Below are positions 20,831-32,135 of a DNA stretch of 64,000 nt, piece by piece. Position numbers and translations under genes: made by a program. The first letter of the stretch is position 1, and each line of letters starts with the position of its first letter. Where the stretch lies: assembly GCA_009193035.1 (NCBI GenBank), contig SWDT01000089.1, forward strand, positions 62,001 to 126,000. Reading direction: 5' to 3'. The notes beneath the pieces are model-generated. The model saw only the letters and a program-made list of their open reading frames with translations, had not been told where the DNA came from and made no database searches. This DNA is from Halicephalobus mephisto. Lineage: Eukaryota > Nematoda > Chromadorea > Rhabditida > Panagrolaimidae.

Positions 20831-23547
20831 ATGCCCCCTTTTACTCTGATGAATCCTACTTTTTCTTCCACATTGAATCCCCCTTCCAGTACCCCTCTGG
20901 GCACGGGCATTTTTCCTTCGCCAAACGGAGATTGGATGAGAAATCCGCAGTTTTTTCTAGCTTATCTTCAGGTAAATTTATTTAATTTAAAAAAAAAAGT
21001 TTTATTAAAAAAAGTTTTATTTTAAAAAATGTTAAAAAAATTAAAAAAAGTTTTATTAAAAAAAATTAAAAAAGTTTTATTAAAAAAAATTTTTAAAAAA
21101 TTTAAAAGTTTTATTTAAAAAAAATTTTTTTTAAAAGATTTATTCTAAAATAAAATTTAATTTAAAAGAAAAGATTTATTTTTAAAAATTTTTATTTAAA
21201 AAAAATTTAATTTTGAGAAAAATTTAAAAAAAAAGATTTATTTTGAAAAATTTTAATTTTGAAAAAGTTAATTTTAAAAATTTTAGAAACTTCAAAATTG
21301 GCAATCTAATGTACTGCAATCTTCGGCTACAGTAACCCAGAAGGAAGATGCAAAAAAATCTTCTCCGAAAATTTCAACTCCGAAAAAATTTGATTTTTCT
21401 TCGATTGCTTCGATCAAGGACGACCAGAACGATCCTCAACCTTCGCCTTCTTCGTCTGCAGAATCCTCTAATTCAGAAAGTCCTGAAAAACAAGATCAAA
21501 TTCAAAATACTGTAGCTGCTCAGATGAATTTTCCTGTTTTTCCTTTGAATTTTTCAAATTTTATTCCATCTGAAAATTTTCAATCTTTTTTGCCCCGAAT
21601 TTCTGGAACGTATTCGACCAGACAACCACCATGGTTCATGATTCCCGGAGGCGGACCCAAACGAGGACCCCAATCGACCACTAGAGCCGGCAGACAGAAG
21701 AAAAATTACATTTGTGAATACTGTAAACGGGAATTTACGAAAGGATATAATCTCCAGATCCACAGAAGGACCCACACCGATGAAAGACCATTCACCTGCA
21801 ATGTATGTAAGAAGGCTTTCAGAAGACAAGACCATCTCAGAGATCATCAGTAAGTTTCTTCACTTCACATTTATTAAAAATTAAATTTTTATTAAAAATC
21901 AAATTTCATCAAAAATTAAATTTCGTCAAAAATTAAATTTCATCAAAAATTAAATTTTATTAAAACTCAATTTTCATCAAAAATTTAATGTTATAAAAAA
22001 TCAAACTTCATAAAAAATTTAATTTCATTAAAACTCAAATTTAAAAATTCCAAAATCGAATAAGTTTCATAAATTTTTAGGATATTGAAGTTTTTTAAAA
22101 TATAAGTTTCTGAAATTCTTCAAGATCTTTTGAGAATTTTTGGAATAGTCTAAAATTTCATTAGCGTTTCAAAAGTCAAATAGAAAGTTTTGAAATTTTT
22201 CTATTTAAAAATTTGATTAAAAATTACGGTATTTTTTAGGTTGAAAATTTTTTAATTTCTATTTAAAAGAATTTTTAATTTTTCTATTTAAAAATTACGG
22301 TAATTTTAGGTTAAAAATTTGTTAATTTCTACTTAAAAGAATTTTTAATTTTTCTATTTAAAAATTACGGTAATTTTAGGCCAAATATTTATTAATTTCT
22401 ATTTTAAAAAATTTCAAATTTTTCTATTTAAAAATTTGATTAAAAATTACGGTATTTTTTAGGCCGAAAATTTGTTAATTTCTATTTAAAAGAATTTTTA
22501 ATTTTTCTATTTAAAAATTACGGTAATTTTAGATTTATTCATGCTAAAGAAAAACCTTACGTTTGTGAAATCTGCAACAAAGGTTTCTGTCAATCGAGAA
22601 CGATGGAATCTCACAAGTTGTCTGCCCACGGAATCGCCCCTAAACCAAAACGAACAAGTCCAAAAAGTCAGAATGAATCCCAAATTTTCTCAACGATGGG
22701 ATTCATGAACAAGATCTCCAATCCTCAGTTCAACATCAACGCAATGATGAACATTGCTGCCGCCATGAGTTCTCACATAAACACCAACCAAATAATCAGA
22801 CCAGAACCTGAAAACGAAAAAAATGTAAGTATTTTTTTAATTTAAAAATCTTCAAAAAAAACATTTTTTTCAAACATAAATTTCTAAAAATTTTTAAACA
22901 TAAATTTCTAAAAATTTTTAAACATAAACTTTCTAAAAAAATTTTGAATATAAACCTTTCTAAAAATTTTAAATATAAACTTTTTAAAAAAATTTTAAAT
23001 ATAAATTTCTAAAAAAATTTTAAATATAAACTTTTCTAAAAATTTTAAACATAAACTTTTCTAAAAAAATTTTAAATATAAATTTCTAAAAAAATTCGAA
23101 AAATTTTTACTTTTTTTTCAAATTAAAAAATCCCTTAAAAATTGAAACGTGAGAAATAAGAATTTTTTTAAAAAGTCAAAAAAATATAGATATTTTTTAA
23201 CAAAATTAAAATAACCAAAAATAGATTTTTTAAAGAATAAAAAATTCTGTCAAAAATTTAAATTTTTTGAATAAAAAAAATGAAAACTGTAAAAGCATAA
23301 AATTGTTTAAAAAATTGAAAAATTAAAAAATTAAAAAAATTAAAATTTTATAAAAATGTAAAATTTTTAGTTAAAAAATTCCGAAAAATTAAAAATTATA
23401 GAAATTAAAGATTTTTAGTTAAAAAATTTTGAAAAACTAAAATTACTGTAATTTTCGCTTCAGGATTCTGACCACACGACGACGGATTCTTCCATGAACA
23501 GTATCCTGTCCAGAGAACCCAGCTCTTCTCCAGTCATTGATCCTTGA
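20831..23547 (+). CDS. odd-2: Odd-skipped family C2H2 zinc-finger transcription factor
   Basis: Four exons, 20831-20971, 21287-21849, 22533-22824 and 23464-23547, encode about 359 residues; all phases agree (0, 2, 0). Residues about 188-210, 216-238 and 244-267 are three C2H2 fingers: [19 protein letters not shown], then a THTDERPF linker, [19 protein letters not shown], a KEKPY linker, and [19 protein letters not shown]. The HTDERPF linker with RRQDHLRDH and GFCQSRT is diagnostic of Odd-skipped/OSR proteins, nuclear DNA-binding regulators of gut and limb development in animals. The N-terminus is rich in Pro, Ser and Phe; a Ser-rich acidic segment (exon 2) precedes the fingers. The start is the first ATG after a TTTTCAG acceptor at about 20797; that acceptor may be a trans-splice site, or an unseen 5' exon may exist because the frame is open between them. 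C. elegans has odd-1 and odd-2; odd-2 is chosen only because neighbours look X-linked. Confidence 0.9.
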
Positions 23548-23985
23548 CGAGTTTTATTTTCAAAGAGCTTACACTGACAAATTCATCAAGGCGTCCATCG
23601 AGGCGTCCATCAAGACCTCCATCGAGGCGTCCATCGAGGCCTCCATCGACTCTTCCAAGTGCCCTTTGTCTAACTTTCTCAAAGAAGATCTACGCAATGC
23701 TTTTTTAAACTGCTCCAAAATAAGTATTAATTATTATTCTGTTATTTTTAGATTTTTTTAAAATAAAAAATTTTGTCAACTGAGATGATTCATGTTCCAA
23801 AATTTCCTTCACATCATTTCGTTGATTTTTTACAGTTCACAGATAAGAACACACAAGATGTTGATATTTGTGATATTTTTGTGCCAAGAACGGACCGTTC
23901 TTGTTCTGCTACGGTCAAAAAACCTCGTTGAATTTTGATGTCGTGATCTATAAAATGGTCGGCATAAAAACCAAATTCAATTTTT
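23548..23985 (+). other. Odd-skipped 3' flank with a 15-bp minirepeat
   Basis: Directly after the stop, 23587-23655 holds five to six units of GCGTCCATCGAGGC or TCCATCAAGACC type, a 15-bp simple repeat in the presumed 3' UTR. A possible AATAAA lies near 23762. The rest is unremarkable. Confidence 0.6.
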
Positions 23986-23989
23986 GTGC

Positions 23990-24720
23990 AATTAGATAGA
24001 CCTACGTGATCGTTACGAGAATATTGTAGATTTGGCTTTGACTTTAATTTTTATATCTCAATGTTGCAAATATAACTTTGATGTTAATTCATTTTTCTAA
24101 ATATTACGATCATACTGTAGATTTGACTCTGACTTTAATTTTTATATCTCAATGTTGCAAATTTAACTTTGATGTCGATTGATTTTTCTAAATATTACGA
24201 TCATACTGTAGATTTGATTTTGACTTTAATTTTTGTATCTCAATGTTGCAAATTTAACTTTGATGTTAATTGATTTCTCTAAATATTATAAGCATATTGT
24301 AGATTTGGCTCTGACTTTAATTTCTATTTGTCTGTCTCAATATTGCAATTTTAACTTTGATGTCGACTGATTTCTCTAAATATTACGATCATACTGTAGA
24401 TTTGGCTTTGACTTTAATTTTTATTTGTCTCAATGTTGCGCGCAAGTTGCAATTTTGACTTCGATGTCGACCTGCTTGCTTAACCATTGCGCGCAAGTTG
24501 CAAGTTTAACTTTGATTTTGACTCCGATGTCGACCTGCCTGCTTAACCATTGCGTGGAAGTTACAAGTTTGATTCTAACTTTAATTTTAATCCTAGCAAA
24601 TTTGCCTAAATGTAGCAAATTTTATTTCGATTCGGAAATCTCCATAAATGTAGGCATATAAACGCGAATTAATCTGCTTAAACATTGTGTGCAAATTGCA
24701 GATTTTCAAATTCTGAAGTC
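23990..24720. repeat. Satellite, about 92-97 bp unit, related to the 10-kb satellite
   Basis: Units of TTTGACTTTAATTTTTATAT, CTCAATGTTGCAAATTTAAC, TTTGATGT(C/T)GATTGATTTTT and ATTACGATCATACTGTAGAT repeat about five times to 24420. The array then passes into a variant with ATTGCGCGCAAGTTGCAA and GATGTCGACCTGC. The segment TTGCGCGCAAGTTGC is the reverse complement of the core at 9.9-10.4 kb. Frames of 60-80 codons here are repeat artefacts. Confidence 0.85.
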
Positions 24721-27480
24721 GACGTCTTTATGGATTTCGACACAGGTTATTTTCGACGAGATTATAAAAAAGTAATTATTTCTGTTTCAAAGTCATCGAA
24801 TAAATTAAAAATTTTTATAAATGTAAAAATTAAATTAAAAAATTTTTTTATAAATGTAAAAATTAAATTTAAAATTTTTATAAATGTAAAAATTAAATTT
24901 AAAAAATTTTAGTTTTGTGAATTTTATATATTTAGACTCTCTAAAAACTAATGTAAAAGAATTCCTAAATTTTCATATAAAAAAGTCGAAAAATAGAATT
25001 TTCGTCGAAATTTTAAAAAAAAATTTAATTTTTTAATTTTTCCATTTTTAAATAGCTTTATATATAAAAAATTATTTAAAAAATAATATCATTTTCATCA
25101 AAATTTTTTAAAAAAATTTAAAAAAATTAAAAATTAAAAACTGAAAATTTTCTATTTTTAAATATATTTTTTTTTAAAAACAGAAAAATTTAATTTTCTT
25201 TGAAATTGAAGACAAGCATCAAAAATTAAAAATCTAATTCCAACTTTATTATTTTAAATTTTTTTAGGATTTCTTGTGTACTTTACACACCTATGTATTT
25301 TTTGTCCCAAAAACCAAAATAACGCATTTTCGAGTCATTCTAAAAAAACAAAATTTCATAAAATCGAAATTTTATTTTTCAAAATATTTTTTAAATTTCG
25401 AAATTTTTTTATAAAAATCGAAATAATTTTATTTTAGTCAAAATTAAAAAGATTTAAATTTAGAAAATTTCATTTTTTTAAAATATTTTTAAATTTTAAA
25501 AATTATTTTTTTTAAACATTTTTAAATTTTCAAAATTTTATTTTTTTAAAAATATTTTTAAATTTAAAAAATTTCATTTTTTTTAAAAATATTTTTAAAT
25601 TTTAAAAATTATTTTTTTTAAACATTTTTAAATTTTCAAAATTTTATTTTTTTTAAAAATATTTTTAAATTTCGAAATTTTTATAATTTTATTTTTTTTT
25701 TAATTTAAATATTTTCGAAATTTTAGTTTTTAAAAATTTTATTTTTTTGTTTTTTTAAAATCATTGTAAAAGCAATAATTTTTAGAATTATTTTTTGGAA
25801 TTTTTTCCTTGATCAAACTTTGACGATTCATGTTTACCTAAGCTAGAGGTGAGTAACCGAGGAATCTAGAGCTTTAGTAACAGTCACAAAAAATTTTTGT
25901 CCACTCGACCATTTTTCTTTTTTTTTCGCGTTCGAATAATTTTGCCTCAGGGTTCTGTCGACGGAATCGAAGATGAAAGAAGAAGAATAAAGAGAAAATA
26001 AAAAAATACGTGTTTCGTGTTCATCTAAAAAGGAAAAACGAAGAAAGAAGGGTCTCGCAACGAAAGAAAAAACGCGGGAAAATTTTTGTAGTTACTGTAT
26101 TTCCTCTAAAATAAACCCCTACCTTTACAATTTGATCATATTTGTCAATTTTCCAAAATTTCCGATTTTCGAACATTGAATTTTTAAATTTTCAAACTCG
26201 AATGAGCTCAAAATCGGTTCGAAATCGACATTTTAGAACATGGTTGAAAAAACAATCCCCAGGATTTATTTAAAAAAAAAACGATATTATTATTTTTTTA
26301 AATAATAAATTTTTGTGTTTTTGGTTCGCGGTGAATCACTGTTCTCGATATCTGGTCCTGACCGGTGGAAAAAGTAGAATACGTAATTTTGCCTCAGGGC
26401 TCGTTGAAACTTGGTTGGTAGGGAAACAGAAACGGTAACTATGGAAAATTACTAAATTGAAAAATTTCAAAAAGTTGTTCTTTAATTTTATTTTTTCAAT
26501 TTGAGTTTAAAAATTTTTCTAGAAAAATAAATTTTATTTTTTATTCTCTATTTATTATTTATTATTAAAAATGAATAATTTTTGCTGTCAGATCCCAGTT
26601 CCAGAACAAGACGAAAGTAAGCGAAAATTACTGTATTCAACTTTTTCCATAAAAATTATTTTTAAATAGAAATTTATTTTTTTTTATCAAAAATTTATTT
26701 TTAAATAGAAATTAATTTTTTCATTAAAAATTATTTTTAAATGAAAATTCACTTTTTTTATAAAATTATTTTTAAATAGAAATTAATTTTTTCATTAAAA
26801 ATTATTTTTAAATAGAAATTAATTTTTTTTTATCAAAAATTTATTTTTAAATAGAAATTAATTTTTTTATAAAATTATTTTTAAATAAAAATTCACTTTT
26901 TTTTTTATAAAATTATTTTTTTTATAAAATTTACTTTTTTTATAAAAGAAGAAAAATTTTAAAAATAGTAGTATTGTAGTAATAGAATTTGGAATAAGGT
27001 TTTAGAATATTCAGAAACCCAATGGGTTGTTTGGAAATATTTGAAAGGACTTCATAGAAAATTCTGAAATCTTACAAAAGTTAAGAAATCTTCCAGAATC
27101 CGAGGGAGGGTTTTAGATCACTTCAAAGGTAACAGAAAATTCAGAAATTTTTATAGAAATTATTTAATTTTATAAATTTCTATAGAAATTTTTATAGAAA
27201 TTTTTAATTTTTTAAAATATTATGGAAATTTTTAATTTTATAAATTTTTAATTTTTTTAAATATTATGGAAATTTTTATAAAAATTATTTAATTTTCTTA
27301 ATTTTTATAGAAATTTTTAATTTTTTTTAGAATCCATGGAACATTTTCATAATCTTCTAAAATTAGGGATTTTAAAAGCCCTTCGAGGATTTCAAAGATC
27401 TTTTTTGAAACGACTTCTTAAAAATGTGTTTTTTGGTTTTTATAAGTGCCGTGAAAAATGATTCACAAAACATCCAGAGT
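24721..27480. other. AT-rich gene-free block
   Basis: 24810-24905 has about three units of TTTTTATAAATGTAAAAATT. 25440-25700 repeats TTTTTAAAATATTTTTAAAT. 26640-26960 has about nine 35-40 bp units of TTATTTTTAAATAGAAATTA. Less biased islands lie at 25800-26110 (CTAGAGGTGAGTAACCGAGG, GCCTCAGGGTTCTGTCGACG) and 26320-26440, both containing AATTTTGCCTCAGGG, so they are themselves a two-copy repeat. No convincing coding frame. Confidence 0.55.
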
Positions 27481-27670
27481 CCCGGACTAGTTGCTAGGTG
27501 AGATCCACTTCAATCCTAAAAAATTCCGTTGCTTGGAGCTTTCTGATTTGTGTTTTTGACGCAAAACTTCGATTTTATTTGTAAACATTTCCAGGATACA
27601 GTTATTTGAAAAAACGAAAACTTCCTCAAGAACCTGTAAAAAAGTCCTCAAAAATTTCATCAACTCAAAA

Positions 27671-30398
27671 ATGACAAAATGGTTTTTATTATTTGTTTTA
27701 TTTTTTCGCGTTAATTCTGAAGTCACAGTAACTAGTTATTCCGAGACGGGATCCGAAATCGGCGTCACACAGACGGGCTACGCTTACGTCACGATTCTTT
27801 CTTCTGAAGACTTCCGTCTTGCCGCAAAAGTAGTTTGTGAGTTTTTTATTTTGTAAACATTTCAAAAATCATCCAGAATTCGATAAAATTTTTGAAAATT
27901 AAAAATTTCCGAAATTTTTTGAAAATTAAAAAGTTTTGAAGTTTTTTAAAAATTAAAAAGTTTTCAATTTTTTGAAAATTAGAAATTTCTGAAATTTTTT
28001 GAAAATTAAAAAGTTTTGAATTTTTTTTGAAAATTAAAAATTTCTGAAATTTTTTGAAAAATGTTCCAAAATCAAATAAATTTGAAATTTTAAAAATACT
28101 ATGCAAATTTTTTAAGATTTTTTAAATCCTATAAATTTCTAGAAAATATTAAATTTTTAAATTTATTAAAATTCTTTGAAAAATTTAGAATCTTTCAAAA
28201 TTTTTAAAACATGCAAATTTTCGGAAATTTTTTAAAAATCGCGAAATTTCCCGGATTTTCTAGAATCGACATTTTTGAATTTCGGAAAATTCTAAATTTT
28301 TAATTTTCTACAGTGATTTTTTAAATAAATAAATTTGTTTTTTAGCTTATCAATTACGAAAATTAAACAAGGAAATTCCATTTGTGATATTCTGTACGGA
28401 GGATGTTTCTGAAGAGACGATGGAGACCCTCAGGCAATACGGGGCTGTCACGAGGAGGATTCCGAAGTTCGACAGTCCGTTCGCCCTCGAACACCCCGAG
28501 AAGAAGTTCCAGTACACCAAGATGAGGCTGTGGTGTCGGACGGAGTACAGGGGGCTCGTCCACATAGACCTGGATACGATATCCCTTTCGGACACTTCTG
28601 AGCTCTTCCGATGCGGATACTTCTGTGCCAGTTTGAGGCATTCGGACATGTTCAATTCTGGAATTTTCGTTTTTCGTCCGAATCAGTCCATCTGCGAAAC
28701 AATGATCGATGCCAGTCGTCGACTAGAATCCTACGACGGAGGAGATCAAGGCTTCTTCAATACCTATTTTAACGACCTCAAATTTGCTCCTATGTTCGAT
28801 CCGGAAAATTTATCTTTAACAAATTTTGAAGACGGAACTCCAAAACAGAGGACTTTGAGGCTTTCTGCGGTTTACAATTACGACGTCGGAATGTACTATT
28901 TGAGCGGCCGAATGCTTCTTCAGCCGAAGATTATCCACTACACCTTGGGTCCAGTGAAGCCCTGGATCTGGTGGAGTTATCCCATCTTCGATTTAAACTG
29001 GAAATGGCTCGAAATCAGAAAATCCATGGAAACCGAATTCGGAACTAACGACAACAGAATCGCCGTAATTTTGAAAGAGATTATATTAATCTCCTCTTTG
29101 GGCTTTTGTTACTGGATTATCAAAAAACAAAATAATGGATTAACTCCAGAAAACCTCGTCGTAGGAAGTTATGAAAGAAGTCTCACGGGGATCCTCATGC
29201 TCCTCGTCGCCTTCGCGATCAGCTTTCCTATGACTTCTGAACAAATGTGGCCGACCCATGCTTGGACCATCTTCACTATCAACATGGTAAGTGGTTGTCA
29301 ATGGTGGTTAGTAATCAAAAAACGAAATTCGAAAAAGTAACAGAAGTTCTACTACACAGTAGGTACAAAACCAACATATACCTCAAAATAACATTGCTTA
29401 AGTACTGATGAAGACTTAAGTTTCCCAGAGCCAGTTATGAGAGATTCGTACTTGATCTGGTGTAATCTTTTCCGGAAGGTTCTGGTCAGATTAGATACAG
29501 ATCATTTTAGAAAATTTTAGGCAAATCAAATACAGATCATTTTAGAAAGTTCTAGTAAGATCAGATACAGACCATTTTAGGAAGTTTTAGTCAAATCAAA
29601 TACGGATCATTTTACAAAGTTCTAGTAAGATTAGATACAGATCATTTTAGAAAGTTTTAGTCAAATCAAATACAGATCATTCTAGAAGGTTCTGATCAAA
29701 TCAAATATAGAAAATTTTAGGAAGTTTTAGTCAAATCAATACGGATCATTCCAGAAGGTTCTGATCAAATCAAATATAGATAATTTTAGAAAGTTTTAGT
29801 CAAATCAAATACAGATCACTCCAGAAAATCCTTGTCTAGTTTAGTGTAGATCATTTTGGAACATCCTAATCCGCTCTGGTCCTGATTTTTCTAAGATTCC
29901 GCTCTAGTCAAAATCAGAAAGTTCCAATTGAATATAAATCCTTTTGAAAACTTTTATTGCAGTTCGGATTTGGCTAAAATATTTTAGTCTGATCTAGTAA
30001 CATCCAAATCGACGATGAGATTGTATATAAATAAAGCGAAATATTTTGGAATGTATTTATTTTTGTAAATTTTTAGGAATGTCCGAAAATTAATATTTTA
30101 CGTAATAATTAATCGATTTCAGGCGATAGTGCTCGTCTTCAACCTCCTCCTTTACTCGAACCGTCGTCTTCAAGTTGATCTACCCGTCTCGACAGCCCTC
30201 CACGCGGCCGTGGCTCTCGTCGGACCTGTTCTTCTCTTCTGGAATATCCTCTACTGCACAGAGAAACCAGGGAAACGATATCTTCTCGGAATTTTTTTCA
30301 TTTTTTTCACCATCTTAGGAGTCAACGAAGTCGTCAAATTAGTTCTTTTTTCTCAACAATGTAGACAAGTCAGGTACTTACCCCTAAGGAAAAAGTGA
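27671..30398 (+). CDS. Membrane glycosyltransferase family 8 (glycogenin/PGSIP-like)
   Basis: Exons 27671-27836, 28346-29286 and 30123-30398 encode about 460 residues; phases 1 and 0 match across both introns. Residues 1-16 are a signal peptide (MTKWFLLFVLFFRVNS). The GT8 fold follows: GYAYVTILSSEDF, FQYTKMRLW, the metal-binding DxD in HIDLDT (about 128-132), FNSGIFVFRP, DGGDQGFFN (about 186-194) and HYTLGPVKPW (about 253-262). These are the hallmarks of glycogenin and plant GUX/PGSIP enzymes, which use UDP-sugars. The last 170 residues have about five hydrophobic membrane segments, unlike glycogenin, so the enzyme probably acts in the secretory pathway with a lumenal catalytic domain. It resembles C. 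elegans T10B10.8 by memory. Substrate unknown. AATAAA lies near 30574. Open frames on the opposite strand of exon 2 are shadows. Confidence 0.9.
27837..28345 (+). other. Intron 1 of the GT8 gene
   Basis: Donor GTGAGT, acceptor TTTTTTAG. It carries about six units of AAATTTTTTGAAAATTAAAA plus AGTTTTGAA, a 28-32 bp tandem repeat, between 27890 and 28060. Confidence 0.8.
29287..30122 (+). repeat. Intron 2 of the GT8 gene with a 35-bp minisatellite
   Basis: Donor GTAAGT, acceptor ATTTCAG. Between about 29480 and 29850 the unit ATACAGATCATTTTAGAAAG followed by TTTTAGTCAAATCAA repeats about ten times with a 35-bp period (starts near 29501, 29536, 29571). Confidence 0.88.
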
Positions 30399-30681
30399 AT
30401 CTTTGTAAGTCTACCGTAATCATCTCCATGACCTCAATGAAACATTCCAAGGACAAAAATCTCTCTGAATTTTTTTCTTCGGAAATCCTAATTCTCGGAG
30501 ATTTTTGTCAAGCCAACTTCCAAGGTGCTAAAACGAAGTTTATTGTATGAACAAATAAGCAATCATGTGAATAAATATCTTAATCGCTTTGACACTCATA
30601 ATCTAAATTAAATTACTCAAAGACAGTAGTATCTGATAAGAATAGAAGTAGTTATAGTAATTATTTACGGATTTTTTACAA

Positions 30682-31215
30682 TTGCTTAAACGTAAGAGAA
30701 CAGTTTTCATTTCTTTCGGGGAACAGTTTTCATCCTTTTCGGGGAACAGTTTTCATTCCTTTCGGGGAACAGTTTTCATCCTTTTCAGAGAACAGTTTTC
30801 ATTTCTCTCTGGGGAACAGTTTTCATTTCTTTCGGGGAACAGTTTTCATCTTTCTCAAGGAACAGTTTTCATCCTTTTCAGAGAACAGTTTTCATCCTTT
30901 TCGGAGAACAGTTTCATTTAGAAAATAGTCACTCTTTCTGGGGAACAGTTTTCATTTCTCTCTGGGGAACAGTTTTCATCCTTTTCGGGGAACAGTTTTC
31001 ATCTTTCTCAAGGAACAGTTTTCATCCTTTTCAGAGAACAGTTTTCATCCTTTTCGGAGAACAGTTTCATTTAGAAAATAGTCACTCTTTCTGGGGAACA
31101 GTTTTCATTCCTTTCTGGAGAACAGTTTTCATTCTTTTCGGGGAACAGTTTTCATCTTTCTCAAAGAACAGTTTTCATTCTTTTCAGAGAACAGTTTTAT
31201 TTAGAGAATAATCAC
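30682..31215. repeat. 23-24 bp minisatellite with a 160-bp higher-order period
   Basis: More than 20 units of GGGAACAGTTTTCATCCTTT plus TCG. A divergent unit, CAGTTTCATTTAGAAAATAG followed by TCACTCTTTCT, recurs at about 30909 and 31069, 160 bp apart, with the units between them in the same order. This shows amplification of a multi-unit block. It lies downstream of the GT8 gene; the open frame across it is an artefact. Confidence 0.93.
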
Positions 31216-31740
31216 TCTGTCAAAGAATCGGTCATTCCTTCTGAGGAATAGTCTTATTTAAAAAAAATCATTCCTACTGGAGAACAATCACTTCTCAAGA
31301 TACGGTCATTTTTATTTTTAAAAGCTTATCGATGTCATCAGAATGCAAACTTTTTTGAATTAACTTTTAAAATTTCATTGAAATTTACACTTACTTATTT
31401 TTGTTTATTTTTCTGAAAAAAAGTTGAATTTTATCTTGTTTGTTTAGACATTTTTCACCTGAAAACTGTTTTGACAGTCCTTCAACCTGTTGTTCTTCGA
31501 GGTTTAGTGGTTTGGTCTTTCTGTCGATGAATGACAGTAAGTAATGTAAGAGAAAAAATATCAGTTTTGAAACCACTCTATAATCAATTTGTCGTATTTT
31601 TCGGTCCGAGTGGTCTGCGTAACGACGAAAAAGAAGATATCGTAGAGAAGTTTATTTAACAGATGCTCGAGGCACAATACAAAAATCTGCGTCGGACTCG
31701 ACACAAGCAACAAACATAATTCTCGTCACAAAAATGTGTG
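31216..31740. other. Gene-free interval
   Basis: Decaying minisatellite units to about 31300, then AT-rich DNA. About 31590-31720 is higher complexity (TTTTCGGTCCGAGTGGTCTG, CGAGGCACAATACAAAAATC) with no ORF. Confidence 0.4.
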
Positions 31741-32135
31741 TTCCTTTGTCAATACTAAGGAAACCTGTTCAGGACCAAGCAAATTATATCTTCCTTTGTT
31801 GATGCTAAGGGAATCCATTCGGGACCAAGCAAATTATATATTTTTTTGTCAATACTAGGGAAATCCGTTCGGGACCAAGCAAATTATATCTTCTTTTGTT
31901 GATGCTAAGGGAATCCATTCAAGACCAAGCAAATTATATCTTCTTTTGTTAATACTAAAGAAATCCATTCGAGACCAAGCAAATTATACATTTTTTTGTC
32001 AATACTAAAGAAATTCATTCGAGATCAAACAAATTATATCTTCTTTTTTAATACTAAAGAAACCCACTCAGGACCAAACAAATTATATCTTCTTTTCTTA
32101 GTACTAAAGAAATCCATTCAGGACCAAGTTCCTCC
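31741..32135. repeat. 50-bp tandem satellite, about eight copies
   Basis: The unit TTCCTTTGTCAATACTAAGG, AAACCTGTTC, AGGACCAAGC, AAATTATATC is exactly 50 bp and starts at 31741, 31791, 31841, 31891, 31941 and 31991, then continues with small indels. Alternate units share GTTGATGCTAAGGGAATCC, which hints at a 100-bp dimer. Confidence 0.93.

Noticed and set aside
28350..28655. Minus-strand frames of 92 and 101 codons
   Set aside because: Shadows of the well-supported GT8 exon on the other strand.
30682..30921. 79-codon frame with repeated FSSFSGNSFHS-like units
   Set aside because: Translation of the 23-24 bp minisatellite; the frame breaks within the array.
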